Assembly (NCBI RefSeq): GCF_000423725.1
Contig: NZ_AUIN01000012.1
Location: 1-64,000 of the forward strand
DNA from: Streptococcus devriesei DSM 19639
GTDB lineage: Bacteria; Bacillota; Bacilli; Lactobacillales; Streptococcaceae
Length of the DNA stretch: 64,000 bases
Direction of reading: 5' to 3'
Position numbers and translations under genes: made by a program. The stretch's first letter is position 1. Each line of letters begins with the position of its first letter. This document shows positions 30,967 through 41,111 of the stretch, one piece after another. A model generated the notes under the pieces. That model worked only from the letters and a program-made list of their open reading frames with translations. It made no database searches and was not told where the DNA came from.

Positions 30967-32328
30967 TCAGCCAAATACTTTTTTCAGCACTTGGCTGACA
31001 GTGGTAACACCAATGACCTCAATGTTCTGAGGAGTGGTCAGGCCTGTCAAAGCATTTTGGGGAACATAAATTTTAGTAAAGCCGAGTTTTGCAGCTTCAT
31101 TGATGCGCTGTTCAATGCGATTGACCCGGCGGATTTCACCTGTCAGCCCAATTTCACCAATATAGCATTCCTGAGGATTGGTCGGTTTTTCCTTATAGCT
31201 CGAGGCAATAGCTACCGCAACCGCCAAGTCAATAGCCGGCTCATCTAAGCGGACACCGCCGGCAGATTTGAGATAAGCATCCTGATTTTGCAAGAGAAGT
31301 CCGCAGCGCTTTTCCAAAACAGCCATGATCAGGCTGACACGGTTAAAATCAAGGCCGGTTGTCGTGCGCTTAGCATTGCCAAATACAGTCGGTGTTACTA
31401 AGGCCTGCACCTCAGCCAGAATCGGTCTTGTCCCTTCCATAGTGACAACAATAGCCGAGCCTGTCGCCCCATCTAAGCGCTCTTCCAAAAAAACCTGACT
31501 GGGGTTGAGCACTTCAACAAGACCGCTTGCTCTCATTTCAAAAATGCCGATTTCATTGGTAGAGCCAAAGCGGTTTTTAACCGCCCGCAAAATACGAAAG
31601 GTATGCTGACGCTCCCCTTCAAAATAAAGAACCGTATCTACCATGTGCTCCAGCATTCTGGGGCCGGCCAGAGTACCTTCCTTGGTCACATGACCGACGA
31701 TAAAGGTAGCGATATTATTGGTCTTAGCCAGCTGCATCAGCTCTGCAGTTACCTCACGAACCTGACTGACAGACCCTTGAACACTGGAAATTTCCGGACT
31801 CATAATGGTCTGAATAGAATCAATGATCAGGAAATCCGGTTTGATCTGCTCAATCTGAGCTCGAATAGCCTGCATATTAGTCTCAGCATAGAGGTAAAAT
31901 TCATTGTCAATATCTCCCAGACGCTCACTGCGCAGCTTGATTTGCTCAGCTGATTCTTCTCCTGAGACATAGAGAACACATCCCTTATTGGCCAACTGAG
32001 TAGATACCTGCAAAAGCAGGGTTGATTTCCCGATTCCGGGATCCCCTCCGATAAGTACAAGACTGCCCGGCACAACACCGCCGCCTAAGACGCGGTTGAA
32101 TTCACTCATTTCTGTTTTGATTCTTGCAACTTGATTGGAAGTTACTTGATTGAGCTTAACCGGTTTTGTTTTTTCGCCTGTCAGAGATACACGCGCATTT
32201 TTTACCTCAGCAACTTCTACTTCTTCAACAAAGGAAGACCAGCTGCTGCAGTTTGGACAGCGGCCTAAATATTTAGGCGAATTATAACCGCACTCCTGAC
32301 AGACAAAAGTCGTTTTTTTCTTAGCTAT
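30967..32328 (-). CDS. radA: DNA repair protein RadA (Sms), start codon unusual
   Basis: Normal RadA of about 453 residues: zinc finger [18 protein letters not shown], Walker [11 protein letters not shown], the KNRFG motif and a Lon-like C-terminal domain. It aids branch migration and recombination, including in transformation. Where a start is expected, AAGGAGAACAATC-ATA-GCT-AAG is found: no ATG, GTG or TTG lies at the proper spacing. I place the start at ATA 32328; the nearest standard in-frame start is ATG 32367 without a ribosome site (466 residues). Confidence 0.9.
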   Translation of the reverse strand: MAKKKTTFVCQECGYNSPKYLGRCPNCSSWSSFVEEVEVAEVKNARVSLTGEKTKPVKLNQVTSNQVARIKTEMSEFNRVLGGGVVPGSLVLIGGDPGIGKSTLLLQVSTQLANKGCVLYVSGEESAEQIKLRSERLGDIDNEFYLYAETNMQAIRAQIEQIKPDFLIIDSIQTIMSPEISSVQGSVSQVREVTAELMQLAKTNNIATFIVGHVTKEGTLAGPRMLEHMVDTVLYFEGERQHTFRILRAVKNRFGSTNEIGIFEMRASGLVEVLNPSQVFLEERLDGATGSAIVVTMEGTRPILAEVQALVTPTVFGNAKRTTTGLDFNRVSLIMAVLEKRCGLLLQNQDAYLKSAGGVRLDEPAIDLAVAVAIASSYKEKPTNPQECYIGEIGLTGEIRRVNRIEQRINEAAKLGFTKIYVPQNALTGLTTPQNIEVIGVTTVSQVLKKVFG

Positions 32329-32458
32329 GATTGTTCTCCTTTCCTTGCTATTCCAGCAGCCTGCCATTGCTGCAGTGTTTTTTGAAATTTTTTCTTGTTT
32401 ATGACACCAAGACAGGCTAGTCCGTCTGCATATCAATAACCAGCAAATAATCAGCCAT
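32329..32458 (-). pseudogene. Remnant between dut and radA, resembling an isochorismatase N-terminus
   Basis: An ATG at 32458 with AGGAAAG upstream begins [13 protein letters not shown] and then hits TAG (32417). LLVIDMQTD resembles the N-terminal beta strand and catalytic Asp of isochorismatase-family hydrolases. After the stop, another frame reads [18 protein letters not shown] up to a TAG just at the radA start. I infer a deleted gene; a meaningless short ORF cannot be excluded. Confidence 0.4.
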
Positions 32459-32461
32459 TTC

Positions 32462-32905
32462 TTACTTTCCTGTGCTGCCAAAGCCGCCGGTTCGGGTGCC
32501 CTTTGCTTCGTCATCATCTGCTACCAGAAAAGGCATAAAGACACCTTGTACGATACGTTCTCCGGCTTCTAAGACAACTGACTCATTCGTGATATTTTGC
32601 ATCTGAGCAAAGATATGCCCCTCATTGTTAGGATTGTTATAATAGTCTCCGTCAATAACGCCAACCGAATTGATCAGCACCAAGCCCTTTTTGCGTGGGT
32701 TGGATGAGCGGTCATACAGATAAAGTACCTCACCAGCCTGCATATAGGCCTTAACCCCTGTCGGCACCAGAACGATTGCTCCAGCCGGAATCTCCGTTCT
32801 CTCTGCCACCTTTAAATCGTAGCCGGCTGCATGAGCTGTTTCTCGTTTGGGCAGCAGGTCTTTATCCTTATAGTCAGAAATTAATTCAAATCCGCGAACT
32901 TTCAT
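32462..32905 (-). CDS. dut: dUTP diphosphatase
   Basis: 147 residues with the five dUTPase motifs: [33 protein letters not shown] and the C-terminal [11 protein letters not shown]. It hydrolyses dUTP to dUMP, keeping uracil out of DNA. A TATAAT lies at 32976-32981. It heads the dut-radA-carbonic anhydrase group and is divergent from gpsA. Confidence 0.95.
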   Translation of the reverse strand: MKVRGFELISDYKDKDLLPKRETAHAAGYDLKVAERTEIPAGAIVLVPTGVKAYMQAGEVLYLYDRSSNPRKKGLVLINSVGVIDGDYYNNPNNEGHIFAQMQNITNESVVLEAGERIVQGVFMPFLVADDDEAKGTRTGGFGSTGK

Positions 32906-32975
32906 TGGGCACTCCTTAAGCCTTTTTAGTGATAAACATAAGACTAAATGATAATAATGTTTCTCAATTTCTTCT

Positions 32976-33121
32976 ATTATAAATGATTTATTCGCAAAAC
33001 AAAAGTAAAATCCCTGTCACCCATATAAGCTGATTTTCTGGCAGCGCTTCAGCAGGGATGCAAAGAATAATGATTTCCTTTCAACTAAGTAAAGACAAAT
33101 GAATTAGCTTTATGATATAAT
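32976..33121. promoter_or_regulatory. Divergent promoters of dut and gpsA
   Basis: Minus strand: TATAAT at 32976-32981 for dut. Plus strand: AAGACA, 18 bases, then TGATATAAT (-10 at 33116-33121) for gpsA. The two are about 135 bases apart with no other structure seen. Confidence 0.6.
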
Positions 33122-33153
33122 GAGGTTAACTTTCCATGAAATATAGGAGAAAA

Positions 33154-34170
33154 ATGATGAGACAAAAAATTGCCGTATTGGGCCCCGGGTCATGGGGAAC
33201 TGCCTTATCGCAAGTCCTTAATGACAACGGTCATGAGGTTCGTATCTGGGGCAATATCCCTGAGCAAATTGATGAAATTAACGAACATCACACCAACAAA
33301 CGGTATTTCAAAGATGTGGTTTTAGATGATAAGATTAAAGCCTACAAAGAATTAAAAGAAGCCCTGAAGGATGTTGATGCTATCCTTTTTGTCGTACCCA
33401 CAAAGGTCACTCGTCTAGTTGCCAAGCAAGTGGCAGAGCTGCTTGACCACAAGGTCATTATCATGCATGCATCCAAAGGATTGGAGCCGGGAACGCATGA
33501 GCGTTTATCTGTCATTCTCGAAGAAGAAATTCCAGCTGAACTCCGCAGCGATATCGTCGTTGTCTCCGGTCCCAGCCATGCTGAAGAGACCATTGTTCGC
33601 GATATTACCCTGATAACAGCAGCGTCAAAAGATTTAGAAGCTGCTAAATACGTGCAAAAGCTTTTCAGCAACAACTACTTCCGTCTCTATACCAATCCGG
33701 ATGTCATCGGTGTCGAAACCGCCGGCGCCCTCAAGAACATTATTGCCGTCGGAGCCGGAGCACTGCACGGCATGGGATATGGTGACAATGCCAAGGCAGC
33801 CGTCATTACGCGCGGCCTAGCCGAAATTACCCGGCTGGGAGTAAAATTAGGTGCCGATCCGCTGACCTACAGCGGTCTTTCGGGTGTCGGTGACTTAATT
33901 GTTACCGGAACTTCAATCCATTCGCGTAACTGGCGTGCAGGAGACGCTTTGGGCCGCGGTGAAAAATTAGAAGACATTGAAAAAAATATGGGAATGGTCA
34001 TTGAAGGTATTTCAACTACCAAAGTTGCCTATGAACTTGCCAAGGAACTTGATGTCTACATGCCTATTACCAGTGCCATTTATCAATCCATCTATGAAGG
34101 CAGAAACATCAAGGAAGCCATCACGTCAATGATGTCCAACGAATTCAAAGCAGAAAATGAATGGAGTTAG
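33154..34170 (+). CDS. gpsA: Glycerol-3-phosphate dehydrogenase (NAD(P)+)
   Basis: 338 residues from the first ATG of ATG-ATG after AGGAG (33154; 33157 is equally possible). The nucleotide loop GPGSWGTAL, the [15 protein letters not shown] segment with catalytic Lys and GVGDLIVT are present. It makes sn-glycerol 3-phosphate for lipids. galU starts 4 bases downstream, so they form an operon on the plus strand. Confidence 0.95.
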   Translation: MMRQKIAVLGPGSWGTALSQVLNDNGHEVRIWGNIPEQIDEINEHHTNKRYFKDVVLDDKIKAYKELKEALKDVDAILFVVPTKVTRLVAKQVAELLDHKVIIMHASKGLEPGTHERLSVILEEEIPAELRSDIVVVSGPSHAEETIVRDITLITAASKDLEAAKYVQKLFSNNYFRLYTNPDVIGVETAGALKNIIAVGAGALHGMGYGDNAKAAVITRGLAEITRLGVKLGADPLTYSGLSGVGDLIVTGTSIHSRNWRAGDALGRGEKLEDIEKNMGMVIEGISTTKVAYELAKELDVYMPITSAIYQSIYEGRNIKEAITSMMSNEFKAENEWS

Positions 34171-34174
34171 TCGT

Positions 34175-35095
34175 ATGCCAAATAAAAAAGTGAGAAAAGC
34201 AGTTATCCCCGCAGCAGGTCTGGGAACACGTTTCCTGCCGGCCACCAAAGCACTTGCCAAAGAAATGCTGCCCATCGTTGATAAGCCAACTATTCAGTTT
34301 ATCGTGGAAGAAGCCTTAAAATCAGGCATTGAGGATATTTTGGTTGTTACCGGTAAATCAAAACGTTCTATTGAAGACCACTTTGATTCCAACTTTGAAC
34401 TGGAATACAACCTTGAACAAAAAGGAAAAACAGACCTTCTCAAGCTCGTCAATGACACGACTGCTATTAACTTGCATTTCATTCGTCAGAGCCATCCGCG
34501 CGGACTTGGTGATGCTGTTTTGCAGGCCAAGGCCTTTGTTGGAAATGAACCCTTTGTTGTGATGCTGGGTGATGATCTCATGGATATTACAGATGAGCAG
34601 GCCGTTCCTTTGACACGCCAGCTGATTAACGACTACGACCACACCCATGCTTCAACCATTGCTGTTATGCCGGTGCCGCACGATGAGGTTTCTGCTTACG
34701 GAGTCATCGCTCCGCAGGGCGAAGGAGTAAATGGCCTTTACAGCGTTGATACCTTCGTTGAAAAACCTGCCCCTGAAGAGGCTCCCAGCGATTTGGCTAT
34801 TATCGGCCGCTATTTGCTGACTCCTGAAATCTTTACCATTCTGGAAACGCAAAAACCCGGTGCCGGCAATGAAGTTCAGCTGACGGATGCTATTGATACC
34901 CTGAACAAAACGCAGCGCGTTTTCGCGCGTGAATTCACCGGCAAACGCTATGATGTCGGCGATAAATTCGGCTTCATGAAGACCTCAATTGATTACGCCT
35001 TGAAGCACCCTCAAGTAAAAGATGAACTGAAGTCTTATATTATTAACCTCGGTAAAGAATTAGATAAAGAAAATAAACAAAAGAACTCGAAGTAA
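34175..35095 (+). CDS. galU: UTP-glucose-1-phosphate uridylyltransferase
   Basis: 306 residues from ATG 34175 (GGAG 8 bases before). The motif [20 protein letters not shown] and the VEKP segment identify GalU/GtaB. It makes UDP-glucose for cell-wall glycans, lipids and capsule. Its stop codon lies inside the terminator hairpin. Confidence 0.96.
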   Translation: MPNKKVRKAVIPAAGLGTRFLPATKALAKEMLPIVDKPTIQFIVEEALKSGIEDILVVTGKSKRSIEDHFDSNFELEYNLEQKGKTDLLKLVNDTTAINLHFIRQSHPRGLGDAVLQAKAFVGNEPFVVMLGDDLMDITDEQAVPLTRQLINDYDHTHASTIAVMPVPHDEVSAYGVIAPQGEGVNGLYSVDTFVEKPAPEEAPSDLAIIGRYLLTPEIFTILETQKPGAGNEVQLTDAIDTLNKTQRVFAREFTGKRYDVGDKFGFMKTSIDYALKHPQVKDELKSYIINLGKELDKENKQKNSK

Positions 35096-35112
35096 CCTCG
35101 AGTTCTTTTTAT
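35081..35112. terminator. Bidirectional terminator between galU and rhomboid gene
   Basis: AAGAACTCGA pairs with TCGAGTTCTT around a 7-base loop containing the galU stop; TTTTT follows on the plus strand and an A-run precedes it, so it serves both convergent units. Confidence 0.85.
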
Positions 35113-35123
35113 CTTTACGAACA

Positions 35124-35795
35124 TCAGCGATGGAAGCCCAAAAACAGCAGGCCCAGAGCAAGGCCTAAATAAAGCAGGAGAGCCAGGAAACGCTGACCGG
35201 GCTTAAAAGCACCTTTTTCTGTCCGACTGGGCAGAATAATAGCGGAAACCAGTCCGCCAATAATTCCGCCCAAATGGCCGGCAATGCTCACGCTGGGCAT
35301 AAAGAGATTAAAAAGCAGATTAATGGCAATCAAGGCCTGATAATTACGTCCCAGCTGTTTTAAAAAAGGATTATGGCCGAAATAGCCCAAGATCACAATA
35401 GCACCAAATAAGCCAAATAAAGATGTCGAAGCACCGGCTGCTACCACACTTGGAGTAAAGAAGAGGGTGAAAATATTTCCCATTATCCCAGATAAAAGAT
35501 AAAGAAGCAGAAATTTTCCAGAACCCCAGATGCTCTCGGCCAGCTGGCCTACAAAGTACAGTGTCAGACTGTTAAATAAAAAATGTTCCCAGCCAATGTG
35601 GACAAAAATCGGAGTTATTAACCGCCAGAGCTGGCTGGGCATCTGAACCACCACATCACCGTACATACCGCCAAAATTAAAGACTGCAAGAGTTTCCGTT
35701 GCCTGACCGAAATAAACGATCTGCATAGCCAGAAAAACCAGCGTTGTCAGCACTAATAAAAATAAGGTTGCAGGATATTTTTTAAAGCTCTCCAT
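35124..35795 (-). CDS. Rhomboid-family intramembrane serine protease
   Basis: 223 residues with six or seven membrane helices. The catalytic Ser lies in AAGASTSLFGLFGA (GxS) and the His in SIAGHLGGIIGG, with HIGWEHFLFNSLTLYFVG as the conserved loop 1/helix 2. The residue after the catalytic Ser is Thr, where many rhomboids have Gly. It overlaps the upstream cyclo-ligase gene by 14 bases. Confidence 0.9.
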   Translation of the reverse strand: MESFKKYPATLFLLVLTTLVFLAMQIVYFGQATETLAVFNFGGMYGDVVVQMPSQLWRLITPIFVHIGWEHFLFNSLTLYFVGQLAESIWGSGKFLLLYLLSGIMGNIFTLFFTPSVVAAGASTSLFGLFGAIVILGYFGHNPFLKQLGRNYQALIAINLLFNLFMPSVSIAGHLGGIIGGLVSAIILPSRTEKGAFKPGQRFLALLLYLGLALGLLFLGFHR

Positions 35796-36318
35796 ATCGT
35801 AATACCTCTTTCACTGGAATATCAAATTGACTGGGTTCAAAAGCAAGCGTCTGAAAAGGGTAGACGGTACTGACCGTACTGCCTGTAAAGTCAGCCAGAT
35901 AGCGGTCATAATAGCCGCCGCCGAAACCAAGACGATAACCGTCATGATTAAAAGCAAGTCCCGGAACATGGATAAGATCAATCAGCGACTTATCAACAGC
36001 CTGATTGCTTCTGGGCTCCTTAAGACCAAACGTGCTGGTTTTTAAATCAGCAGCATCATAGGAAACAAAAACCATTTTCCCTTGGCCATAGACCTTTGGA
36101 ATCACTACTTGTTTTCCATCTTTTTGTGCCTGTTCAAGCAGCAAGGATGTATCAAATTCAAACGGAAAAGCCAGATAGGTTGCTAAAGTCTGAGCTTTTT
36201 GATAGGACTCAAGTCCAATAAACCTATGGAACAGCTCCCTGTCTCTTTGAGCCTTAACAGCCTTATCCTGCTTTTTTAGATGCTCTATCATCTGAGCTCT
36301 TAGTTCTTTTTTTGTCAT
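35782..36318 (-). CDS. 5-formyltetrahydrofolate cyclo-ligase
   Basis: 178 residues with the family signature RLGFGGGYYDRYLA and an N-terminal KKELRAQMIEHLKK helix. It converts 5-formyl-THF to 5,10-methenyl-THF using ATP. It is coupled to the rhomboid gene, a common pairing in streptococci. Confidence 0.92.
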   Translation of the reverse strand: MTKKELRAQMIEHLKKQDKAVKAQRDRELFHRFIGLESYQKAQTLATYLAFPFEFDTSLLLEQAQKDGKQVVIPKVYGQGKMVFVSYDAADLKTSTFGLKEPRSNQAVDKSLIDLIHVPGLAFNHDGYRLGFGGGYYDRYLADFTGSTVSTVYPFQTLAFEPSQFDIPVKEVLRYGEL

Positions 36319-36477
36319 GCTAATATAATAACACGATTAAATCATTTTTCCTATTATTAACTCAGACCAACAAGCAGCCCCAACAACTTAAGAGAACGAA
36401 TTCAAAATTTTTGTTTCTCTCAGCCTGTAAATCTGATAGAATCAGTCTTTTTGCTTTTAATAAAATAAAAATTTTAG
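36319..36477. other. Non-coding region upstream of the small RNA gene
   Basis: Roughly 160 A+T-rich bases between the cyclo-ligase start and the CiaR box. Nothing else is recognised. Confidence 0.3.
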
Positions 36478-36510
36478 TTTAAGGTTTCTTTAAGGTTTGT
36501 CTTATATAAT
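36478..36510 (+). promoter_or_regulatory. CiaR box and -10 of a small RNA gene
   Basis: TTTAAG-GTTTC-TTTAAG (36478-36494) is an exact direct repeat with the 5-base spacing of the streptococcal response regulator CiaR. Ten bases later comes TATAAT (36505-36510), the layout seen in csRNA promoters. Confidence 0.85.
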
Positions 36511-36516
36511 CTAATC

Positions 36517-36629
36517 ATCCTAAAACAACCACTTCCCCAAGTGGTTGGGGAGATAAACTTTCCTAATTTATTTCCCCTTTTTCATAAATCTCCTAGAGCA
36601 TCAGCGAAAGCTGGTGCTCTTCCCTTTTT
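36517..36629 (+). ncRNA. CiaR-dependent small RNA (csRNA type)
   Basis: About 113 bases. It begins with an 8-bp hairpin AACCACTT-CCCC-AAGTGGTT (36527-36546) and continues with pyrimidine-rich single-stranded stretches (TTTCCTAATTTATTTCCCC) able to pair with ribosome sites. It ends in a strong terminator, AGAGCATCAGC-GAAA-GCTGGTGCTCT followed by TTTTT (36595-36629). Pneumococcal csRNAs have this same plan and act on comC and other mRNAs by pairing. No open frame is present. Confidence 0.82.
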
Positions 36630-36658
36630 CATAACAGTTTATATTAGAAATTTATAAT

Positions 36659-36711
36659 AAAAAAGCTCTCCTTATATCAGTCCATAAACTGAACATCAGG
36701 AAAGCTTTTTT
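36659..36711 (-). terminator. Terminator after the deacetylase gene
   Basis: Imperfect long hairpin (AAAGCTTTCCTGAT with ATATAAGGAGAGCTTT on the minus strand) with T runs on both sides, directly after the stop at 36714. Confidence 0.75.
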
Positions 36712-36713
36712 TA

Positions 36714-37847
36714 TTATTCTTCAGCTCTTGTCTTTAAGAAACCGCTGATTTTTTCAACAGCAAACGGCAGAGCTTCTTCTTTAGGACTCATTTTGGGGTG
36801 GTGCAGGGCATAAGGTGTATCAACTCCTAGCCAGAACATCACACCGGGAATCTTGTGGAGCAGATAACCAAAATCTTCCCCTGTCATAGCCGGCGGGCAG
36901 TCAATCAAATGAACTCCCTCTGCTTGTTCAAAGTAGGTCATGAGATTTTGAGCAAGCTTGGGATCATTTTCGACCGGCAGATAGCCGCCCTGTTTTAAAA
37001 CCACATCGACATCTAGGCCAAAAGAAGCTGCAAGACCTTCTGCTATTTCACGTACGCGCTTTTGAATCAACAGGCTCATCTCCTGCGTTAAGGTGCGAAT
37101 AGTCCCGTGCAGGGCCGCCGTCTCAGCAATGACATTGTTGGTTGTACCGGCATGCATAGAACCAAAAGTGACAACACCGCCTTCAATCGGGTCAACATTA
37201 CGGCTAACAATGGTCTGTACCTGCGTCACAAAGTAAGAAGCTGCCACTAAAGCATCATTAGCCTCATGCGGAAAGGCCGCATGTCCGCCTTTGCCTTTGA
37301 AAGTGATAAAAACCTCGCATGTTCCGGCAAACAAAGTTCCCCTATTGGTCGCAATATCTCCGACCTTAAAGTCAGGACGAACATGCAAGCCGTAAAATTC
37401 ATCAGGCTCCCAAGTACCAAAAGCATGGTCTTCATACATGAGCATACCGCCGGCCTCATTTTCTTCTGCCGGCTGAAAAAGAAAGAGAAGATTATTTTTA
37501 GGCTGAGTTTTTACAAGTTCATTTAAAAGCCCCAGAGCAACTGTCATGTGCATATCATGGCCGCAGGCGTGCATCCGGCCTTCATGGGTGCTGGCAAAGG
37601 CAAGTCCTGTCTCTTCTGTCACAGGCAGAGCGTCAATATCTGTACGCCAGCCAACGGTTTTCTCAGGTGCCGAGCCCTTTAAGAAGACTAAAATTCCCGT
37701 GCGCCAAGTGCGCTGTTCTGCAAAATCTTTTCCGGCAGTTATCTCACCAATCCGCTCAAGGAGATAAGCCTGCGTCTTAACTTCTTCCAGACCGATTTCC
37801 GGAATCTGATGCAAATCACGGCGAATTTTAATAAGGTCAAGTATCAT
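36714..37847 (-). CDS. N-acetyldiaminopimelate deacetylase (M20 family)
   Basis: 377 residues from ATG 37847 (AAAGGAC before it); a longer frame to 37940 lacks a start context. It is a zinc-type amidohydrolase with [20 protein letters not shown] and the dimerisation segment [15 protein letters not shown]. In the acetyl branch of lysine/diaminopimelate synthesis it removes the acetyl group. Its partner dapH lies 187 bases upstream on the same strand, which supports this over a general amidohydrolase. Confidence 0.9.
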   Translation of the reverse strand: MILDLIKIRRDLHQIPEIGLEEVKTQAYLLERIGEITAGKDFAEQRTWRTGILVFLKGSAPEKTVGWRTDIDALPVTEETGLAFASTHEGRMHACGHDMHMTVALGLLNELVKTQPKNNLLFLFQPAEENEAGGMLMYEDHAFGTWEPDEFYGLHVRPDFKVGDIATNRGTLFAGTCEVFITFKGKGGHAAFPHEANDALVAASYFVTQVQTIVSRNVDPIEGGVVTFGSMHAGTTNNVIAETAALHGTIRTLTQEMSLLIQKRVREIAEGLAASFGLDVDVVLKQGGYLPVENDPKLAQNLMTYFEQAEGVHLIDCPPAMTGEDFGYLLHKIPGVMFWLGVDTPYALHHPKMSPKEEALPFAVEKISGFLKTRAEE

Positions 37848-38034
37848 CTTTAGTCCTTTCAAGAAAAGCCTGTGGCAAACACAAGCTTTATTTTTATATG
37901 AAAAACCTCTTTGATCAATAAGCAGAAATACCAACACCAAATGAGCAGCAGTACCTTCATTTCATGAAAGATAAACGCTGCATAACTGTCCTTAGACCAA
38001 TCACAATTGCTGGCAAATCAAGCAGCTAGAATCT

Positions 38035-38733
38035 TTAGAGGTTGCGCAGAGCATCTTCAAGTGCTGTTTTTTGCTGTGTCTGTGCATCAATTTCTTTGAT
38101 GACACGGGCAGGAACACCTGCTACCACAACATTTTCGGGAACATCCTGAGTAACAATCGCTCCGGCTGCCACAACTGAACCGCTGCCTACTTGCACTCCC
38201 TCAATAATAACGGCATTGGCACCAACCAAAACATTGTCTCCGATGCGAACAGGATCTGCTGAAGCAGGCTCAATGACACCGGCAAGAACAGCTCCGGCAC
38301 CGATATGACTGTTTTTGCCGACAGTTGCACGTCCGCCAAGAATAGCACCCATGTCAATCATCGTTCCTTCACCAATTTCAGCACCGATATTGATAACAGC
38401 TCCCATCATAACAACAGCATTGTCCTCAATAGTAACCTGGTCACGAATGATTGCTCCCGGTTCAATGCGGGCATTGATATGACGCTTATCAAGCAAAGGA
38501 ACCGCTGAATTGCGGCCGTCTTGCTCAACGACATAGTCCTTATTTTCAGTCAGTTTTGCCAGCAAAGGCTCAACATCTTTCCAGTCACCAAAAAGAACAT
38601 TCCCCAATTTGACAACAGAATCAGGCACAGCTCCAGCCAGCTCCCCTTCAAAAGTTACCTTGACATTAGTCTTCTTTTCAGCATTTCCAATAAACGCAAT
38701 AATTTCTTGCGCTGACATTTTTTGTGCAGTCAT
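38035..38733 (-). CDS. dapH: Tetrahydrodipicolinate N-acetyltransferase
   Basis: 232 residues from ATG 38733 (GGAG upstream). The C-terminal half is a left-handed beta helix of hexapeptide repeats ([60 protein letters not shown]). It acetylates tetrahydrodipicolinate in the acetyl DAP pathway, feeding peptidoglycan and lysine. A TGCTATAAT extended -10 is at 38770-38775. Confidence 0.95.
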   Translation of the reverse strand: MTAQKMSAQEIIAFIGNAEKKTNVKVTFEGELAGAVPDSVVKLGNVLFGDWKDVEPLLAKLTENKDYVVEQDGRNSAVPLLDKRHINARIEPGAIIRDQVTIEDNAVVMMGAVINIGAEIGEGTMIDMGAILGGRATVGKNSHIGAGAVLAGVIEPASADPVRIGDNVLVGANAVIIEGVQVGSGSVVAAGAIVTQDVPENVVVAGVPARVIKEIDAQTQQKTALEDALRNL

Positions 38734-38769
38734 ATATGATTTCTCCAAATTCAAAAGTAGTTAGTTATT

Positions 38770-38775
38770 ATTATA
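38770..38775 (-). promoter_or_regulatory. Extended -10 of dapH
   Basis: TGCTATAAT on the minus strand, 37 bases before the start. Confidence 0.55.
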
Positions 38776-38805
38776 GCAGAAAATTATAGTTTTGCTAGAG
38801 GCATA

Positions 38806-38830
38806 TAAAAAAGACCCCGAAACGAGATCT
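38806..38830 (-). terminator. Terminator of the DUF4352 gene
   Basis: AGATCTCG pairs with CGGGGTCT (two wobbles) around TTT, followed by TTTTTAT on the minus strand. Confidence 0.75.
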
Positions 38831-38835
38831 AAATA

Positions 38836-39396
38836 TTACTGATTAACATAAATTTTGGCCGTTTGAGTTCCCCAAATACCTGTTTGGACCTTAACCATAA
38901 GTTTTGGATCACTGGCAGTCTCTGGAGTAATATCAAAAACAATATTTCCAGACATTGAGTTCTCTGGGTTCAATTCAGAATATAAAAAGTTTGCATCTTC
39001 ATTTGCAAAAACACCTGCAGATGAATCTGCAGAATAACTGGTTTTACCTTTCATCAAAGTAAAAAAGTCATCAGAAATAGTTAATGGTTCCGTACCTTTA
39101 TTGGTAATTGTAACATTTAAAATAAGGAACGTCCCAGAAGCATTATCACCAAATTCACCGCCTACATTAGTGCTTGTTGTTACAGAATTGATTGTATATT
39201 CTACTTTACCAACTTTCACAAGCTGACCTTTTTTGTAAACTTTTCTCTTTTTTGTTTTTGCGTGAACTACTGCAGATGAAATGTAGTCAGTATTCTTTGG
39301 ATACAGTGGTGTAAATTCTCCTAACATTATAGACATCGATAGAACTCCAGCTCCTATCATAGTTGCTACCAAATGCTTTGCAGAACTTTTTTTCAT
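38836..39396 (-). CDS. Secreted DUF4352-type protein
   Basis: 186 residues from ATG 39396, placed 9 bases after AGGAGG. An N-terminal signal (MKKSSAKHLVATMIGAGVLS) is followed by a basic patch KTKKRKVYKKG and a DUF4352 immunoglobulin-like domain (about 60-186) with VTITNKGTEPLTISDDFFTL. No sortase motif or lipobox is seen, so it is probably released or wall-associated by charge. It stands alone between two terminators with its own strong promoter and looks like an accessory gene. Confidence 0.8.
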   Translation of the reverse strand: MKKSSAKHLVATMIGAGVLSMSIMLGEFTPLYPKNTDYISSAVVHAKTKKRKVYKKGQLVKVGKVEYTINSVTTSTNVGGEFGDNASGTFLILNVTITNKGTEPLTISDDFFTLMKGKTSYSADSSAGVFANEDANFLYSELNPENSMSGNIVFDITPETASDPKLMVKVQTGIWGTQTAKIYVNQ

Positions 39397-39434
39397 TATT
39401 TCCATCCTCCTGTTTTGAAAGCCTTTACAAAATC

Positions 39435-39463
39435 ATTATATGTTTATCTCTATACAATGTCAA
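39435..39463 (-). promoter_or_regulatory. Strong promoter of the DUF4352 gene
   Basis: TTGACA, exactly 17 bases, TATAAT on the minus strand: a full sigma-A consensus, 40 bases before the start. Confidence 0.85.
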
Positions 39464-39490
39464 TACTGTAACAGAATATTTACACACAAA

Positions 39491-39517
39491 ATAAAAAACC
39501 TCCTAAAGAGGTCTTTT
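39491..39517 (-). terminator. Terminator of the sorbitol operon
   Basis: GACCTC-TTTA-GGAGGT with TTTTTATTTT on the minus strand, about 65 bases after srlB. Confidence 0.75.
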
Positions 39518-39582
39518 ATAACGCTTGGTCTTGTCTTTTAGATTTCCAAAACTAGGTCAGATTGTTTTGAAGAAACTTGTCT

Positions 39583-39948
39583 TTAGCTGAACAGCTGAAT
39601 GATCGAGCCGGCTCCCAGGACGGCGGGATTGCTTGCCTGAACATGGAGGGTTCCCGGGAGCGAGCCTTCGCTTGAACCATCAAAGGAGATGGTAATATGG
39701 CCCAGATTTTTTAAATTCTTTTCAACGACATCACCGACTGCGGTAATCGGGAATTCTTGATGATCAATAACCAGCCGGCCGCCTGCTGCTATCGTTCCCG
39801 ATAAGTCTTTATTGTCAATCTTGTAGCAGTACTCTGCCAAATCTTCCGGAGCTTCTTCGCCAAAGAGAATCAGCATGTTGGCATCCTTAATCATGCCAGC
39901 TGCCTCAGGACCGACTTTAAGGACCTTGGCTTCAAAAATTTTAGTCAT
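39583..39948 (-). CDS. srlB: PTS glucitol/sorbitol EIIA component
   Basis: 121 residues of the distinctive glucitol EIIA fold (MTKIFEAKVLKVGPEAAGMI; LILFGEEAPEDLAEYCY; ending GSIIQLFS). It passes phosphate from HPr to SrlE. The phosphorylated His is taken to be in the IDHQEF segment. It is the last gene of the sorbitol operon, 38 bases after srlE. Confidence 0.93.
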   Translation of the reverse strand: MTKIFEAKVLKVGPEAAGMIKDANMLILFGEEAPEDLAEYCYKIDNKDLSGTIAAGGRLVIDHQEFPITAVGDVVEKNLKNLGHITISFDGSSEGSLPGTLHVQASNPAVLGAGSIIQLFS

Positions 39949-39986
39949 TTTTCTCTCACTTCCTTTTTATTGCTATTATACTCTTT

Positions 39987-40991
39987 TTATTGATATAAAC
40001 CAAAGCTTGCCAGCCATGCCACAATAACTCTTGGTACACCGTTTAAGAAACGTGAATAAAGCACGGATGGTACACCCACTTCTACTGTTTCAGCATCGGC
40101 TTCTGATAACCCTAGGGCAACCGGAATGAAGTCACAGCCGTTTTGCGTATTGATGGCAAATAAAGCTGGAAGAGCCATTTGCGGCGGAATGGTTCCTTTG
40201 CCGATTTCAACACCGATAAGGGTTCCAATGATTTGTGAAATAACAGCACCGGGGCCAAGTAATGGTGACAAGAAAGGAAGTGAACAGATAAAGCCAATGA
40301 GTATCAATCCCCAGATATTACCTGCCAGCGGAATCATCAGCTTAGCAATCCAATTGCCAATACCGGAGCCTTGGATAACACCGATTAACAGGGATACAAA
40401 AGCCATAAAAGGCAGAATGGTGTTCAGCATGGTTTGAATGGCATCACGCGCTGCCTGATTGAAGACGGCAACCACTTTACCGGCTCCCATACCGATACGG
40501 GCGATGAAGCTGCTTTCAGCGCGCTGCTCCGTAATTTTCTTACTGGTGTCATAACTTTCCGTCTGAACTTTGGGTTCTGCCGGCTGAGACTGTCCCTGAG
40601 CAGCGGCTTCATCGCTAGCTTGGGCAGCAGTGATTTGTTCAGGACCTACGGCCGATACATAAATATCTTCTGTAATATATTGTGCCAGAGGTCCGCTTTT
40701 CCCAGTCGCTACAATATTAATGGTCGGTATGCCTTTTTTAGGATAAATGCCGCAGCGAAGGGTGCCGCCGCAATCCACAATGGCAAGAGCTATTTCTTCA
40801 TCCGGAATAGAAGTTTTAAAGCCGTTAACAGCTTCCATCCCTGTCAATTCAACGATTTTATCAACGATTTCCGGCTTTTCGCCGCCGCCTGTGATGTAAA
40901 TAAACTTGTGTTTTTCTTCTGTCGGTGTGATGGTCAGCGGTCCGCCAAAACCGCCGCTTCCTTTTACAACTTTAATGCTTCTGTATGTCAT
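39987..40991 (-). CDS. srlE: PTS glucitol/sorbitol EIIB-C component
   Basis: 334 residues from ATG 40991 ([19 protein letters not shown]). The N-terminal EIIB part carries the phosphorylated Cys near [13 protein letters not shown]; a linker rich in A, Q and E follows (about 120-170), and the C-terminal part has four or five membrane helices. Together with SrlA it forms the membrane channel. An upstream TTG (41009) is an alternative start. Confidence 0.92.
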   Translation of the reverse strand: MTYRSIKVVKGSGGFGGPLTITPTEEKHKFIYITGGGEKPEIVDKIVELTGMEAVNGFKTSIPDEEIALAIVDCGGTLRCGIYPKKGIPTINIVATGKSGPLAQYITEDIYVSAVGPEQITAAQASDEAAAQGQSQPAEPKVQTESYDTSKKITEQRAESSFIARIGMGAGKVVAVFNQAARDAIQTMLNTILPFMAFVSLLIGVIQGSGIGNWIAKLMIPLAGNIWGLILIGFICSLPFLSPLLGPGAVISQIIGTLIGVEIGKGTIPPQMALPALFAINTQNGCDFIPVALGLSEADAETVEVGVPSVLYSRFLNGVPRVIVAWLASFGLYQ

Positions 40992-41111
40992 AAGGCTTCT
41001 CTCTTTCAATTCATTAAGCTTAACTGATTCTGCGGAATTTTTTTACTTCTCACCGCAGCCCAGCTCCTTACAGTTGTCTAAAACTAAAGCTAAAAAACTC
41101 TGTCTGATCTA

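Noticed and set aside
34358..34648. Antisense open frames inside galU, gpsA, polA and V-ATPase genes
   Set aside because: They lie opposite strongly supported genes, lack ribosome sites and show no protein-family features.
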